Assembly: GCA_030847615.1 (NCBI GenBank)
Contig: JAUMIR010000001.1
Location: forward strand, 180,253,001-180,317,000
Source of the DNA: Gambelia wislizenii
Lineage: Eukaryota > Chordata > Lepidosauria > Squamata > Crotaphytidae
DNA: 64,000 bases
Direction of reading: 5' to 3'
In this document: in pieces, positions 33,800 through 46,600 of the stretch
How positions within the stretch are numbered: the stretch's first letter is position 1
Layout of the letters: the number at the start of each line of letters is the position of its first letter
Position numbers and translations under genes: made by a program
The notes under the pieces: generated by a model
What the model saw: the letters and a program-made list of their open reading frames with translations, nothing else
The model's database searches: none
What the model was told of the DNA's origin: nothing

Positions 33800-35515
33800 A
33801 AAAATGTGTTGATTCTCAGTCTCACACATTAGACTACATCAAGCAAGGACTTCCAACTCCATCCTGTATTAATTCCAATAACAACTGACCTAATCTTTAC
33901 TTTCTAGGGCTATTGAGTGGATGCTAAGTTAGTTGTTCTCCAGATCTTGAACTTCTATGAAAGTGGTAATTCAACACAGCAGTATTCTGAGGTGGGAAAC
34001 AGACAATACATGCATATTATATGGATGCAGACCCATGCAGTGTGAGGTGCTGTGGGAGAGGATCATATTTTGTTTTCCAGTGGAGTAGAAGGTAGCATTG
34101 ATGACATCAGGCACAATGTGCCATGATGCCAGGTATTTGGGGGAAGAGCTAGGGTTTTTTTTTACACTCCATCCACCCCTCTTCGCTTCTTCTTTGGACA
34201 ATGCTTCATCCCACTCTCCCACTTCTAGTGTAGTGTGAGCTTTGCTGATCACTTTGGGGCTGGGTAGGAATTTTTGCCCTTTTACCTGTTTTTTTTTTAA
34301 CTACCCTATACTGTATCTGGGGGACTTTGACAGTTGACTTAGGGTGGTGTCATTGGCAGGTAGTCGAGGGAGGATATAAGAGTTATGGTGAACATCTTGG
34401 CACCCTTTTGGTTAAGGGGAGGGATCTGGAACTCTTCTTTAGGTCCTGTGACCTAGGGTGGGGTGTGGAAGAAGACTACCCTTGGGGCTGGCCTAAGGGA
34501 TTTGCCCTCACTTAAGTCCTGCTTTCCAGTAAATGTCCAGATGGGGAGCAACCCAGTTATTGGGTTGCCCTTGAGGCTCATGTAGTTCACCCAGAGGAAG
34601 GCTGAGGAGGAAGTTAAGAAACCTTCCTGAGCTGATCCCACACTAGGTTACTCCCCGCTCTTGTTCCTTTTGAGATTCAACTCCATTTCAACAGGTTCTA
34701 GGTTAAATAAAGTGGCCCTCTGCAACACAGTTCTCTGTGTCTGGTCTCTATTCCATGGTTGGTCAGCCAAAATACTTATCATAGGGCCTTATGGAAACAG
34801 AATGGAATGATGACTAAAAGCATATGAAAGTGTCAGGAACTGCAAATAGATTCACTCACTCCTTACTGTCTTCCCCATAATGGTTTGATTTTTTTAAAAA
34901 AGAGAATTTAGCAGCAATGTTTCAAGTATTTGTGTGTGTGTGTTGAAAAATAGTATTTCCTCACCAAAGTAGAACACTGACTGCTGCCATCATGAAACCA
35001 AGGTGTATTTTATGTCTAGTTCTGGGAAAATATATAATGTAAGTTGTTATGTAAGAATCACTTCCAACCAAATAAAGTAGGTCACTTGCTGAAATGAACA
35101 TTAAAATTAGAAATATTGAGGTTAAAAGGCAAGCCAGGCTGAACAAATGATGCTGTGACATTTTGTAGTGTAAGCTTTAATTATTCAAAGAAGAATTTTC
35201 AAGCCTCTTGCAGCCCGTCTCCACAACAGCTGTAAGAGCCATATTGAAGTTGAAAGCAAACCTTAAAATCAATACTTGTCAAAACAGTTGTGATATCAAG
35301 TGTCATGTTTGGTTGAAATCACCCCACTATCTAGCAGTTTTCACTCTTAAATTGTAATCCAATAGGAGTACCAGGGTAAGATGATATCATAGAGTTTGGA
35401 ATTCTGCTGTTCTATACAAAACATCCAATTTTTGTTGAGAAGTAATAGAATATTTATAGATAAAAAAGAATAATAAAAGACAAGTTTGATTTATAGCCCT
35501 GTGAACATTTTTTTG
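33800..35515. other. No gene recognised
   Basis: Intronic sequence with a short (GT)n run near 34930. No supported feature. Confidence 0.5.
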
Positions 35516-35520
35516 TAACA

Positions 35521-36125
35521 GGATATTATCAGGCAAGTGTCTAATAATGTTTTTGTCCCACTATTTTTAAAAGCATAAGTATCCTGGCATAATTACACTT
35601 TTTATCACATGTTACTGTAATCATGAGAAAGAAATGCCTCTGAATTATTGCATCATGACCACTAGTGCTGTTTACTTCTGTGTTTTTTCATGGGTGAGAC
35701 TTTGGCAGTTCTCGCGAGAAGACAAAAGCATGATTGAAATGCTAAAAACACCTAAATTTACAAAGAAAAGTAACACACAAGCACTGAAACAAACTCGAAA
35801 ACTTGCCAGCAAAATGGAGAGGTTCATAAAAAGAATGTCCTTTACTTAGTTTTCGCATTCTGACCCAGAGATTTTCTGGTGGGGACCACTCATTGATGCT
35901 GTAATCACATGGGCAGAACAGAATGTGGTTTGGCATGCAAGCAATACCATGAAAAAATGTTATGGGAGATCAATTCATGGCTTGGCCTGTTAATTAAAAA
36001 GAATGGCTTTTTTACAACAGAAGAACACTTGAGGAACATGAGGACAGTGACATTGCATGATGGGAGGGTGTTCATGGCATCCTGTCATTGTTATCACATG
36101 CTTTTTGCCACATCTGATAATGTTC
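35521..36125. mobile_element. PIF/Harbinger-like MITE, copy A
   Basis: Left end GGATATTATCAGG and right end TCTGATAATGTTC are related inverted termini, with TTA directly after the right end. The core (TACTTCTGTG, TTCTCGCGAGAAGACAAAAG, AAAAACACCTAAA) matches copies at 48810 and 52067. The left target repeat is not intact, so this boundary is approximate. Confidence 0.65.
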
Positions 36126-36137
36126 TTAGTGTACAAT

Positions 36138-36190
36138 AACCAAATCTGCCTGCTTCAACACAAGCAGGTTTATGCATACAACATTTGGTT
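36138..36190. repeat. Short hairpin next to the MITE
   Basis: Outer arms AACCAAAT (36138-36145) and ATTTGGTT (36183-36190) enclose inner arms CCTGCTT and AAGCAGG. Confidence 0.6.
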
Positions 36191-36194
36191 AGTA

Positions 36195-39100
36195 AAACAG
36201 CAATAACCTGTAACTGACAGTTTGTATCGATCGTATGTATGGAAAGGGTGTATTCCTTCTTTTCTTAATTACTGGCTAAGTTCATGTGCAAGTGTTTGTG
36301 ATAATAAGTTCTATCTATGTGAATGTGTATAAGCAGAGGGCTCCTGTACTCATGAAGGCAATCTGCCCAATCAGGGCGCCTCCTCAAATTTAGCACCTCT
36401 CTTCATGGAGAGAAGTACAATGTGGAGATCTCATTCTCACAAGCATCCATTGGACAATTGTCAGGAGAGGTGGTACATGATTCTGATGGATGGTTGAACT
36501 TGCCACCCTGACCTCAGAGAACTCTGCATATACATTAAGTGCTTAGGGGAATTACAGTGAATCTTCATGCTTTGTTTCTACTTGCATCTTTCGCTTGTGG
36601 TCTGGAGAATGTTAAGCTTCAAGTTGCTTTTCATTTGTGTCATACTGAGCAAACACATTTAACTGAATTCAAATTAACTTTCTAAAACATCTCTTCTTCC
36701 AGGATGTTATGCCACATCCTGCATCCTTCATTTTCACATGGAAACTTGTAAATTTTTTTCCTCAATGGGCAAGCAAGTTCCTTCCTCATGCTTTCTCCCC
36801 AGCTCTTATGAGCAACTTTGGTCTCTGGAAAATTGAGGAGAGATAAAGATATAAAGAGAGAGCCCAAGAGGCAGCTCAAATATGAAGACGCCAGCTCAGC
36901 AACTCTATTTCAGTCAAGGAAAGTTTCCTAACTCTTTTATCTGTGTTCTAATATGAAAAAAATGAAGTGGACAGGCCAAAAGCTTGACAAAGCAAAAGAG
37001 CTACAAAATATATGAGGAGAAATAGCTGGGGATGCCACTGGTGGAGTAATGCAGAAAGAAAGATAACAATTTTAAACCAAAACTCTTAAACTATTACAGC
37101 CACTGTTTTGTCCCCCTTTCAAACTTTCCCTGTATATGTTCTTAGAGCATCATTAATTAAATGGAAAAGTATGCTGGTATCCTTTAATTTGAGTGATGAG
37201 CAGCAAAAGAGTCAACGTAAAAGGCAGAAAAATTCTACTTTTTATTATTACAGGGCTCAGGTATAGGTAGTATCAGAATGGGTAAATAATAGTGAGGAAT
37301 TATTGCTGGTGCTAGTAGTACATTAAAATATCCATAAATTCTCCTTATTTAATCTTGTATCTATTAAATAAACCAGCCATAGTTTGTTTTAGGGCTGGGG
37401 GGCATAGCTCATGATGTAGGGCATATTCAGAGAAAGCCCATCAGTTTAGTCCCCTTCCATCTCAGAGCAAAGAGTAACTGGTTTACATCATCTAGTAGTC
37501 AGTATTCTTAGTATTCAGTAGAACCCCCCTCCTTTTCCTTCTCCCAGCAGCACCTACTATCCCTTTGCAGCCAGAATCAGAGGCCACAACTGCTGGGATG
37601 GGTGAAGGATGGACAGCTCTCCTCCTCTTCCTTGTGGTGGCTGCCCTCCTTGTTGTCTCTGGGCACTGTACTGCCAGGTCCCCTTCACCTTCCTCACCCC
37701 CTGCACAGAACAACATGGCTGGCACCTTGCATCATGGCTGTGTTCACTTTTGAGAGTACAGGATTTTTTTTAAAAAAGATTACAAAAGTGCACAATCACT
37801 AGCACTTCCAGACCTATGCTTGCGCATGTCTGACCAATCAGACAAAGAGTGCCACCCCTTATCACTGCTCAAGAAATCGCATTGGTGTTTGAATGAGCAG
37901 GAATGTGCATTTCCTGCAGAGCTTTTTTAAAAATATGGGGATTTGGAGGTTTTTTTTTTTGGAGGGGGGCTCTTGCACAATATATTGAATTACTGTGGGA
38001 TCCTATTGGGACAAAAGTTATTCTCCTCACATTCTATGAGGAGTTTCTTCACTATCTAGACTGTCAGGGTAATATTGCTTCAAGGACAAAAGAAAAAATG
38101 TTGGAGCAACAAACCACAGGCCAGCACAGCTGAAGTGGGTTTGTTCACAGCTGTGTCTAGGCAGAGGGCTGACTATCAAACACTCCTATATAGCTCAACC
38201 ACAAGATGCATTGTGTGTGGGTTGGTGTTGTGAAGAAAGAAGAGTGCTGGTGGATGTTGGAGAAATTGCTGTTGAGTTTATTAATGAGGTTTGCTGTGTA
38301 TATACTGTATTTGTTTATACTGAAACTGAAGATAAAGACCTCCAGGTATCTTTGGATGAGCCTCACTATCTGTAAGTCTTTTGTGTGTGAAAGTGGGTCA
38401 GAGCAGTGAAACGGCTGCTAGTTGAAGCTTTTGTTTGTGTGCCGTTTCTGCTGTGCAGTTCTGCTGTTTAGCTACTCCTGGGTTATTTCGTCCCCAGGCT
38501 GTGCTAGGTGTCTCTCAGTGGGCCTATACTGAGTGGACATAGATAACCCCCAAGACAGACAATACTGTGTGGATGGGGTGGGTAGGATGGAAGAACCTGG
38601 GTCCTGACCCTTCTATTTCAATGAACAGTAAACCACACAGGTAAGATGAAGCTTCAGAGGCCATCTAGCTAATGAGTCTTACCTGTGTTTGTGTATCCTT
38701 ATTTGGGGGTGCAGAAACCAAAAGTATGAGACTCCCCTATATAGGCCCTGCTACAGGGTGAGGCTTCTCTTCTCAGGTGACAGATATGGGTCAGCTCTTA
38801 AAAGAAAGCTGAGTGCCAACAATTCAACATATTCATATTTTACTAATATCTGCCATTTTTGTTCTCTGCCTCTCTATTTGCATTTCTTCCTTAGGTGCCA
38901 AAATCTCTTAGTCTTTCTCTCCTTGTACACCTGGAAGGCTCTTTTTCTGAAAATACCTGTGGCCAGGGATGAGAAAATCCTACGTCTCAATTTTATTGCA
39001 TTTCTCCCAAACTCACACTAATTTTCTTCCTGATCTTGTTCCATAAGCAGTTTAGAAAATGCCAGGGGTGTGGGGAGAGGTTCACATGGAAGTTTAATAT

Positions 39101-40520
39101 ATTGCACTTTTCCCCTAATATGTACACTTATTTACATAGTTCACCTAATTTATGCTTCCCGTGAGGCATGTGCAGTTTTTTCAATTGTGCACATTTTTGT
39201 TTTAACATTTTAAAATGTGTTCACTGTTTTTTAAGTATTTGTTTCTCTGAAATGTTCCATGTGCACATTCTCAAAGTGAGATCTGCTTCTTCTTGTAATG
39301 AGCCTTAAGAGAGGAAGAAAGGCTCCTTTTGTTGAATCCAACAAATCCTGAAGTTGCTTCCAGTGATCCAAGCCTATATCCATATCTATTTATGTCTCAC
39401 AGTGCTCAGAAGAAAGAAAATATGACAGCTCCAGTGAACATCATTGTTACATATACAAGGGGGTGCATGCCTAAACAGGGCTTCTGTGTATGTGTATATC
39501 CAAATTTTTAATAACCTGGATTGTCAATAATGAAAGCACAAAAGCACAAGTTGTAGCCATCTGTCACTTCTAAAGGCAAAGATGCTTTGGTGAACTTTCA
39601 TGAGGAGCCTCAATGATGCTTCCCACAATGTTTCCTTTTTAAAGGTATGAAAAACTTGATTAGGAGTTTAAGAAGTCCCACTATACTCTAGTAACACCTG
39701 ATTTAGCTACATATTGTCAACTAATGAGTTGATCATACTATAGCAGAGATTATTCAAATTGTTTTTCTTGTAATTAGGTTTAGAATTAGAGCAAGGTTCA
39801 GCTACTGTCAGAAATTATGGCATGAGGACCCTCCCACCAAAGAACCATCCCCCCATTGTATGGCATGATAAATCTAAGATTGGTATTCAAACAGACTCTG
39901 GCTTCAGTTGAAGCCACAGTTAAATACCATTATATCCTTGACTTGAAATGGCTTCCTCCATCTATTCATTAAAACTCTATTGCTTTCAATGAATGTTTAG
40001 TGTGTTGCTTATATTTATAGGCTAGATGCTGATTTTATCAGCCAAGAAGTTGTGTAGTGTAATATTGTGCAAACCAGAGAAGAATGAGAAGGTAGAGTAA
40101 GCCAATCCATGTTACAGATAAATTTGATTGCCTATATAATTGGGGAAAGGGAGATCTGAGAAGTGATTCCCATCTAGCATGGTTAATCCTAGAAGCAGAA
40201 AGCATCTCCCTTCTGCCTTATCAACATACTTTTATATGGCTGCTCAATAATTACTGTTTCAGTCATGTGAGCTTGGAACCAAAGTACAAATTTGCATCTT
40301 AATTTCTATGGTCACTTGTAGTTGCATCACCTCCTCACCCCACCCTACCCATCTGTCCTCAAGATGGCTTAAAATAGGTTCTGCTCGACCTGTCATGTTG
40401 TTGTTTTTTGTAACATCAACTGTGGTATCTTTCTGGGCTACCTTGCTGGGATGAGAGTTAAAGACATTGTTTAAAAGTGGTTCCATTCCTTCCATGAGGA
40501 CTGAACCCAAAAAGTGATGC
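36195..40520. other. No gene recognised
   Basis: About 4.3 kb of intron. A frame at 37565-37753 (+) contains a hydrophobic stretch (LLLFLVVAALLVV) resembling a signal peptide, but it is 62 codons long with no homology that I know. Nothing else supported. Confidence 0.45.
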
Positions 40521-40522
40521 TG

Positions 40523-41520
40523 GGTGTGAAAGCTGGATGGTGAAGAAAGCTGACAGGAAGAAAATCAACTCATTTGAAATGTGATGCTGGAGAACAGTGC
40601 GACCATGGATTTCTAAAAAGAATCAAGCCTAAGAGTTTGTTTATATGGTGAAAATAATCCTAACAGGTTGAGAATGGAAGGTGATCCATTCATATGGAAA
40701 TTTGCATAAATAGGTATCATTAGGAAGGGGGGCAGCCAAATCCACCGCAAAGTCTGTGTGCGTCCGGGGCTGTCCAGGGCTTTGTCTGGATTTTTTAAAA
40801 AAGCTCCGTACAACATGCGAATGTGCGATCATTCGAACTCTCACATTCACACAGATACGAAAAGGCACCATAATCTGATTGGCTGGACGAGCACAGGGGC
40901 AGGGCTAGCAAACATGGAAAGCGCCTGCTGCTGCCATGTTGCATTTTCAGCTAAGTGAGGGCCCGGTAAGTTGATCAAACAGTGATCTTGTACTCTCTAT
41001 TTTCTTTCTTTTTTTCAAAAACAAACACATGGTGCATGTGTGCACCATGCGGAAAAAAAAATTACTTGGTTGTGGCAGATTTAAAATGGCGAGTAAATCA
41101 CTCACAGTCACCATCTTGGCTAGGGGTCATGCAGAGTTTAGGGAGGCTGTTTTGACTGTGAAGAAAAGTTACATCATTGCGAACGCCTGCTTTTTCGGAC
41201 GTGTTTGTTTTACCCACCCCCACCTCGTATAGAAGAGCCCTAAATTCTCACTAGAATCAAAGATGACTAAACTGAGGTTGTTGTACTTTGGGTACATCAT
41301 GAGTCAACGTGACTCCTTGGAGAAGACATTAATGCTTGGTAAAGTGGAAGGCAGTAGGAACAGAGAGAGTAGTGAAAACCGTGCTATAGATGGATTGATT
41401 CAATCAAGGAAGCCACAATCCTGTGTTTGCAAGAACTGAGCAGGCAGTTGATGATTGGGTATCTTGGAGGTCCACCATAAATCAATGTCAAGTTGATGGC
41501 AAACAACACCAACAACAAAC
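40523..41520 (+). mobile_element. BovB (RTE) LINE 3' fragment, split by a MITE
   Basis: The left part (40523-40632) encodes CESWMVKKADRKKINSFEM and then a stop. The right part (41241-41520) encodes KMTKLRLLYFGYIM and DSLEKTLMLGKVEGSRN and ends AAGTTGATGGCAAACAACA. The pieces belong together around the 40633-41240 insert. No catalytic residues remain. Confidence 0.88.
40633..41240. mobile_element. PIF/Harbinger-like MITE inserted in BovB, 608 bp
   Basis: Target repeat TAA lies at 40630-40632 and 41241-41243. The termini GAGTTTGTTTATATGGTG and, inverted, GGGCTCTTCTATACGAGGTG are alignable. Removing the insert and one TAA restores the BovB order AAGCC-TAA-ATTCTCA, which matches GCCTGAACT in the 30.8-kb copy only loosely but in frame. 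Non-coding; contains TCTGATTGGCTGG and other CpG-containing motifs. Confidence 0.72.
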
Positions 41521-42011
41521 TGTGCTTTAGGTGGGGTTGCTCTTGGAAAGTGTTCAGAAACTTCAGTTGGCCTAGGGAGACCTGCAGTCAGATTGTTAAC
41601 CAGGGATAGCTTACAGGGAGGATGGAACTCTCTTATTGCCACAGCTCCACTGGTTGCCAGTCTGTTTCTGAGAACCTTTCAAAGTGCTGATCTATAAAGT
41701 CCTATCTATAAAGTCATATCATACTGTTTCTTTCAACCTGAGCCTAGCAGGCCTGCAGTCTTCGGGGATAGGCCCTTCTCCTGGTCCCACTTTCCCAAAC
41801 ATGTTTGGTGGAAACACAGGAGAAGGCCTTCTTGATGGCCACTCCAGGGCTTCAGAACTTCCTGCTTATCAGGCTAGAATGATTTCCTCATTGCTGTCCT
41901 TCCATTAGCAAGTGATCAGTCCAACAGGATTTTAGGCATTGGCTAGTAGGCCTTTTAATGGGGTGATCTTTTGCTGATCCATTTTTAATTAATTTGTATT
42001 CAAAGGTTTTA

Positions 42012-42263
42012 CAGTAGGACCCCCATATCCATAGATTCATTATCCATGGATTCAATTATCTGCAGTTTCAGTTTCAGCACAGCTACCATAGAGTCTTCGT
42101 AGAAAATGTGTCCTCCCTAGCCAGTTTCTAGGTCCTCCAAGGCGACTCTATGGTATTTTAAACTGGAAGCCCCATTATTCAATGGCATTTGTTATTATCC
42201 ACAGATTTGTTTATCTGCAGTGGGGCCCAGAACCAAACCCCTGCGGATATGGGGGTCCTACTG
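42012..42263. mobile_element. Tigger-like MITE, 252 bp
   Basis: Near-perfect TIRs CAGTAGGACCCCCATATCC and GGATATGGGGGTCCTACTG with TA outside both ends (42010-42011, 42264-42265). The core has TCTATGGTATTTTAAACTGG, shared with 59787-60022. Confidence 0.93.
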
Positions 42264-42283
42264 TAATTCTATGCCCTATGTGT

Positions 42284-42675
42284 AGTAGCTTAGGGAGCTG
42301 GGTATGTTTAGCCTGAGGAAGAGAAGGTTAAGAGGGGACATGATAGCCATTTTTAAATATTTGAAGGGATGTCTTATTGAGGATGGAGCAAGCTTGTTTT
42401 CTGCAGCTCCAGCGACTAGGACACGGAGCAGTGGGTTCAAATTACAGGAAAAGAGATTCCATCAAAACATTAGGAATATCTTCCTGACTGTAAGAACTGT
42501 TCAGCAGTGGAATGCACTGCTTCGGAGAGTGGTGGAGTCTCCTCCTTTGGAGGGTTTCAAACAGAGTCTGGATGGACATCTGTTGGGAATGCTTTGATTG
42601 TGTGTTCCTGCATGGCAGGGGGTTGAACTGGATGGCCCTTGTGGTTATTTCCAACTCTGTGATCCTATGATTCTA
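42284..42675 (+). mobile_element. CR1 LINE 3' fragment
   Basis: A 97-codon frame (42304-42597) with MFSLRKRRLRGDMIAIFKYL and QQWNALLRRVVESPPLEGF is the ORF2 C-terminus. It is followed by TTCCTGCATGGCAGGGGGTT and one to two degenerate ATTCTATG units. Confidence 0.93.
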
Positions 42676-43576
42676 TTGGCAATTTATTTGCATTTGAATA
42701 ATTTTTCATGTTTTTATTCATGGCTTTGCAGATATTTTTAACGGTATTTATTTTTATTTCTGTAAGCCACCTTGAGTCACAATATTGGGAAATAGGTAGG
42801 ATATAAATGAATAAACCACCATCACCTCATAGCCCATGGCAAGGATTGCTGAGAGAATGGCAAACCCCTATGGTTTCCAGATGTGTTTTCTAAGCCATTT
42901 TTAAATAATTTTCCTTGTGCATCCTACAATGATGTTTAAGACAACTGAAATTCAGGCTTTGTTGGATTTCCTAATTTCCTTTGCATAAGACATTGTGATG
43001 ACCATTTTATCAGTTGTTAATACAGTCTCATCTTCATCATCCATGATTTTAAAAGTAAGGCTGCATTAAGAGAAGGCTACATTGAGCAAGTTATTTCATA
43101 GCAGGTGATGAATTAAATAAAAAGCTGTCTGATTTCATAAAATTTACTGAGAAAAATACATATTTAAATGCTGTGAATGGTTTGTTTATTTAATAATATT
43201 GCACATAGTATATGTATCTGAAATTCTGAGTATTTAAATTTGCCACTACTATGAGATATATGTCAATTGTGCATATGTCACAAGTGAGTTGTAACTTGGA
43301 TAATGAAATATTGAACTGTACTGCATGGTTTTATGAGGGTGACTGTCACAATCCATTTTAGATGTCTAACCTGAGATTGTACAGCTGGGCCTCCACAAAA
43401 ACTTAAATATAGTTTCTGAGTTAATACATAAGGTAATAAAAATGCTTGATCTTGACCGATATGGCATCATATGAACATATATTATTGTAATAATATTCCA
43501 TAGCTCCTTTCCCAAGAACACTTGTGTTGTGTTTTGTTTAGGCAGGTTCTTGCACACTATGTGCTAGTCTAAACAT

Positions 43577-43670
43577 TCAGTAGAAGATGGACACTTCAGT
43601 ACAGTTGGATTGACCCAATCAAGGAAGGCACAAGGCTGAGTTTGCAAGATCTGAGCATGCCAATTGGTAA
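43577..43670 (+). mobile_element. BovB fragment
   Basis: A short piece reads LQYSWIDPIKEGTRLSLQDL, corresponding to WIDSIKEALALSLQDL near 32280 in the better copy. Both ends are lost. Confidence 0.75.
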
Positions 43671-43689
43671 CTGTCATTCTGGGAGATCT

Positions 43690-46600
43690 CCTTTTTAGTG
43701 CCCAGTGCTGCCACTGTATCCCAATGTTTTATCTTTTTTTCCTCATTTCTTAAGAATGTTAAGATCAAAAGAGAGAAAAATGGTTGTGGTTATGATGATA
43801 ATTTTAAGAAACAACCTCTGTGCATTCCTCACATACCCCATCAATTCAGACACTCACCCATTTACACTGATCTCTGTACATTCTACACATATTCCATCCA
43901 TTCAGACATTCACACTGACCTTTGTGCATGTCTATTCCACTATGTTCCAATGGGTGCTGCTGTCTCCACAGCATCCTGAAGGAACATCTCCTGACACTTC
44001 CCCTTCTGGCTTGCATCCAGAGGGGAGAGAGTGAGAGCTGATACTTTGAACTTCCAGGTGAGAGTGTGCCTAAAGACAGAGCATACTTCATCCTGCCTTT
44101 CTCAACAGAAGGATGAAGAAGGGAGATGTGAGAATGCAGCCTTATCCTCTTGTTAAAAAAATTGAGGAAGAGATTTTTGGGAGCTGCAGCTTCCTTCCCA
44201 CTAGGAAGTATGGTTCTGAAGGAATCAAGAGGGTGGGAAGAGAATGGCCAAAGAGACTAAGAAAGTGATGGTTTCCAATGGTGCATGGTTCCAAGGGAAG
44301 TAGAGATTGGTGGAATGAGAAAGGTGACACAGTTAGGGGAATTATAGATGGGAAAAGCATGTCCATAAAGAAGGAGGTGAGGAGCTAGTGCATAATAAAA
44401 AAGAAAACACTGGATTGTGGAGGATGCATTGTGTCATTCCCCATCCCGACTAGAGGATTTTAGTTTCCCATTGTTGCCTTCAGGAGTCAATGAGATCCCA
44501 CCCATTACTTTTTGTGGCTTCTGGCAGATGTTGTTTTTATTTTTTTAAAAAAACCACTGTGCGGTAAAAAGTGTTTATACAGCCAACAGATATGAATGGG
44601 TGCAAGTCATTATATATTTGGCAGGCCTGTAAAAACATCCATGGTTTGCTCAAAAATGTCTCTGCTTCATAATATACTTTGTTAACTTTATGATACCCGT
44701 ACTTTATGCATTTCATAGACAACATGCCCACACATAGAATGCACTGGAAGATTACTATACACAATACTAGCTGAAGGAAGGTTTGTGATGAATCTGCATT
44801 AGAACATTGCTCTTGCCTATTTTTCTTTTTTCAGCAAAGTTCATGTTCAAACCTGTCTCTCTAAATTTGAACTGTTAATAATACTTTATATATAAGTAAA
44901 GGTCATGCTGCCAGTTTCAGTTTGTTGAGTGTTGCAAAATAACAAACCTTGCTCTTGTTTTCTGCACATGGTTTTGTAATATAAGCACGTCATTAATTAG
45001 TATCATTACCTTCATACACAGCTGTAATCTCTATAGTTCACTTGGGACAAACCTTAAAGAAATATTTGAGGGAGATATCAAAAGTCTTGTGAAAGTAGTG
45101 GTTGACTGATAGTTGGTGATCTAAAGGTGAAATTATTATTATGTGGATAAAGATTGGAGAAAACATAATTGTCATAATTGTGAGGGTTAATTATGTGTAA
45201 TTAATGTGTAATTATGCAAACAAAACAAGCTGTGGGGCTCTCCAAAATGCTGAATCTATTTGTGGGATAGGGTTCAGCACCCTGGATAGTTCTTTGTAAA
45301 TTGTGACTAAAACCTGGAGGAGCCCACTAACATTGGAATCACCAGACATCACCATTTTCAATATAACCAAGAACAGGTATTTGGGGGAATGATATGTTTA
45401 GGGCCATGCTAAGGGCTACATTCATCTGAGTAGTGCTGTAATGTTGTCTGTTCTCCTCATTCATGCTTACCAATTAGGGAAAAAAAATCTCCATATTTTT
45501 GAATAAGGAGAAATTGTTTGAGTAAGCATCTAAGGTTACTTGGTGTTTTCATGTAGTCAAACCAATCTTTACTTTGCGTGATTCACCAAATGGAAACCTT
45601 GGATTCTAATTATTCTGAACAGCATTTTGTTTAATAAAAGTGGAGTTAATGCCTTCCCCTTTATTATCTAGCCTCCTGTGCTCTTACCAACGCCTCTCCC
45701 CCGCCACACACACATCAGAAAAAATACTTGAAATTCCAAGCGTGATAAAGATGAGTTTTAACTGGAAAAACATGGGACATGGAAATTAGGGAACCACTCA
45801 CACAAAAAGAATGGCTTTCTACGTCTTTCACTGTAAAAGCTAGCTATCAGTAGAGAAGGACAAAACTGTATAATTTTACAACTTTTTCTACAACCCCCCC
45901 CCACAAAAATCAATGTGCATTCTAAGGTTTATTTCTCCTAATATACATTATTTTAGCAAATATTTATTTGCTAAACATACTTTACACATTTCTGCAAGCA
46001 GTTTTCCTATTATAATTCATTACATAGGCTATGTTTATATGTTGACTTTTGTACATCTTTCCTTAATATATGCATTATTTAGAGAATTGCTGTGCAAAAT
46101 TTGGAGAAGTATAAATGTTGAAGAACAGTTGTATTTCATTTTGCACATAATTTGAAAAGTGCAAATTATGTAAGTTTTCATTTCATTGAAATACAAACTG
46201 AACAGATTTTCTCCAACCAAAAGGAGGGGGGATGTTTGAGTTACTACTTTGTAGAATGTATTCAGTAACTGCATCACAGCAAGACTGCCGTTGGAAGATG
46301 AATGAGTGATAAGTTAATTCTGGGAGGGACGAGTGAAGTAGCCTTTGCCAGCTGTTTCATCAATGACCAACTTGTTACACAACTAGAATTTTGGGTGAGC
46401 ATAGCTCAAAAATTGGCCTGGAGGGAGCCCAGTCTTAGCCATGTGGAAATACAATTTGCCATTGAAGTTAAAATAAATGAATGTGCATAATTGATATAAC
46501 TAATTTTCATGACACCTTTAAGTTTATCCCCTTGACTACACACATTGCTTCCAGCTTTCATAAAATTATAAAAACAAATGGAGACCATACTTTTCTTGGT

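Larger units (their letters stand above)
41521..42830 (+). mobile_element. L2-like LINE 3' end, interrupted twice
   Basis: Decayed coding sequence (for example IYKVLSIKSYHTVSFNLSLA near 41685-41745, GGNTGEGLLDG near 41800) leads to a 3' UTR. Its last part, CTGTAAGCCACCTTGAGTC and GGTAGGATATAAATGAATAA (42760-42820), is the typical L2/CR1-group 3' terminus. A Tigger-like MITE and a CR1 fragment lie inside the UTR. Confidence 0.6.
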
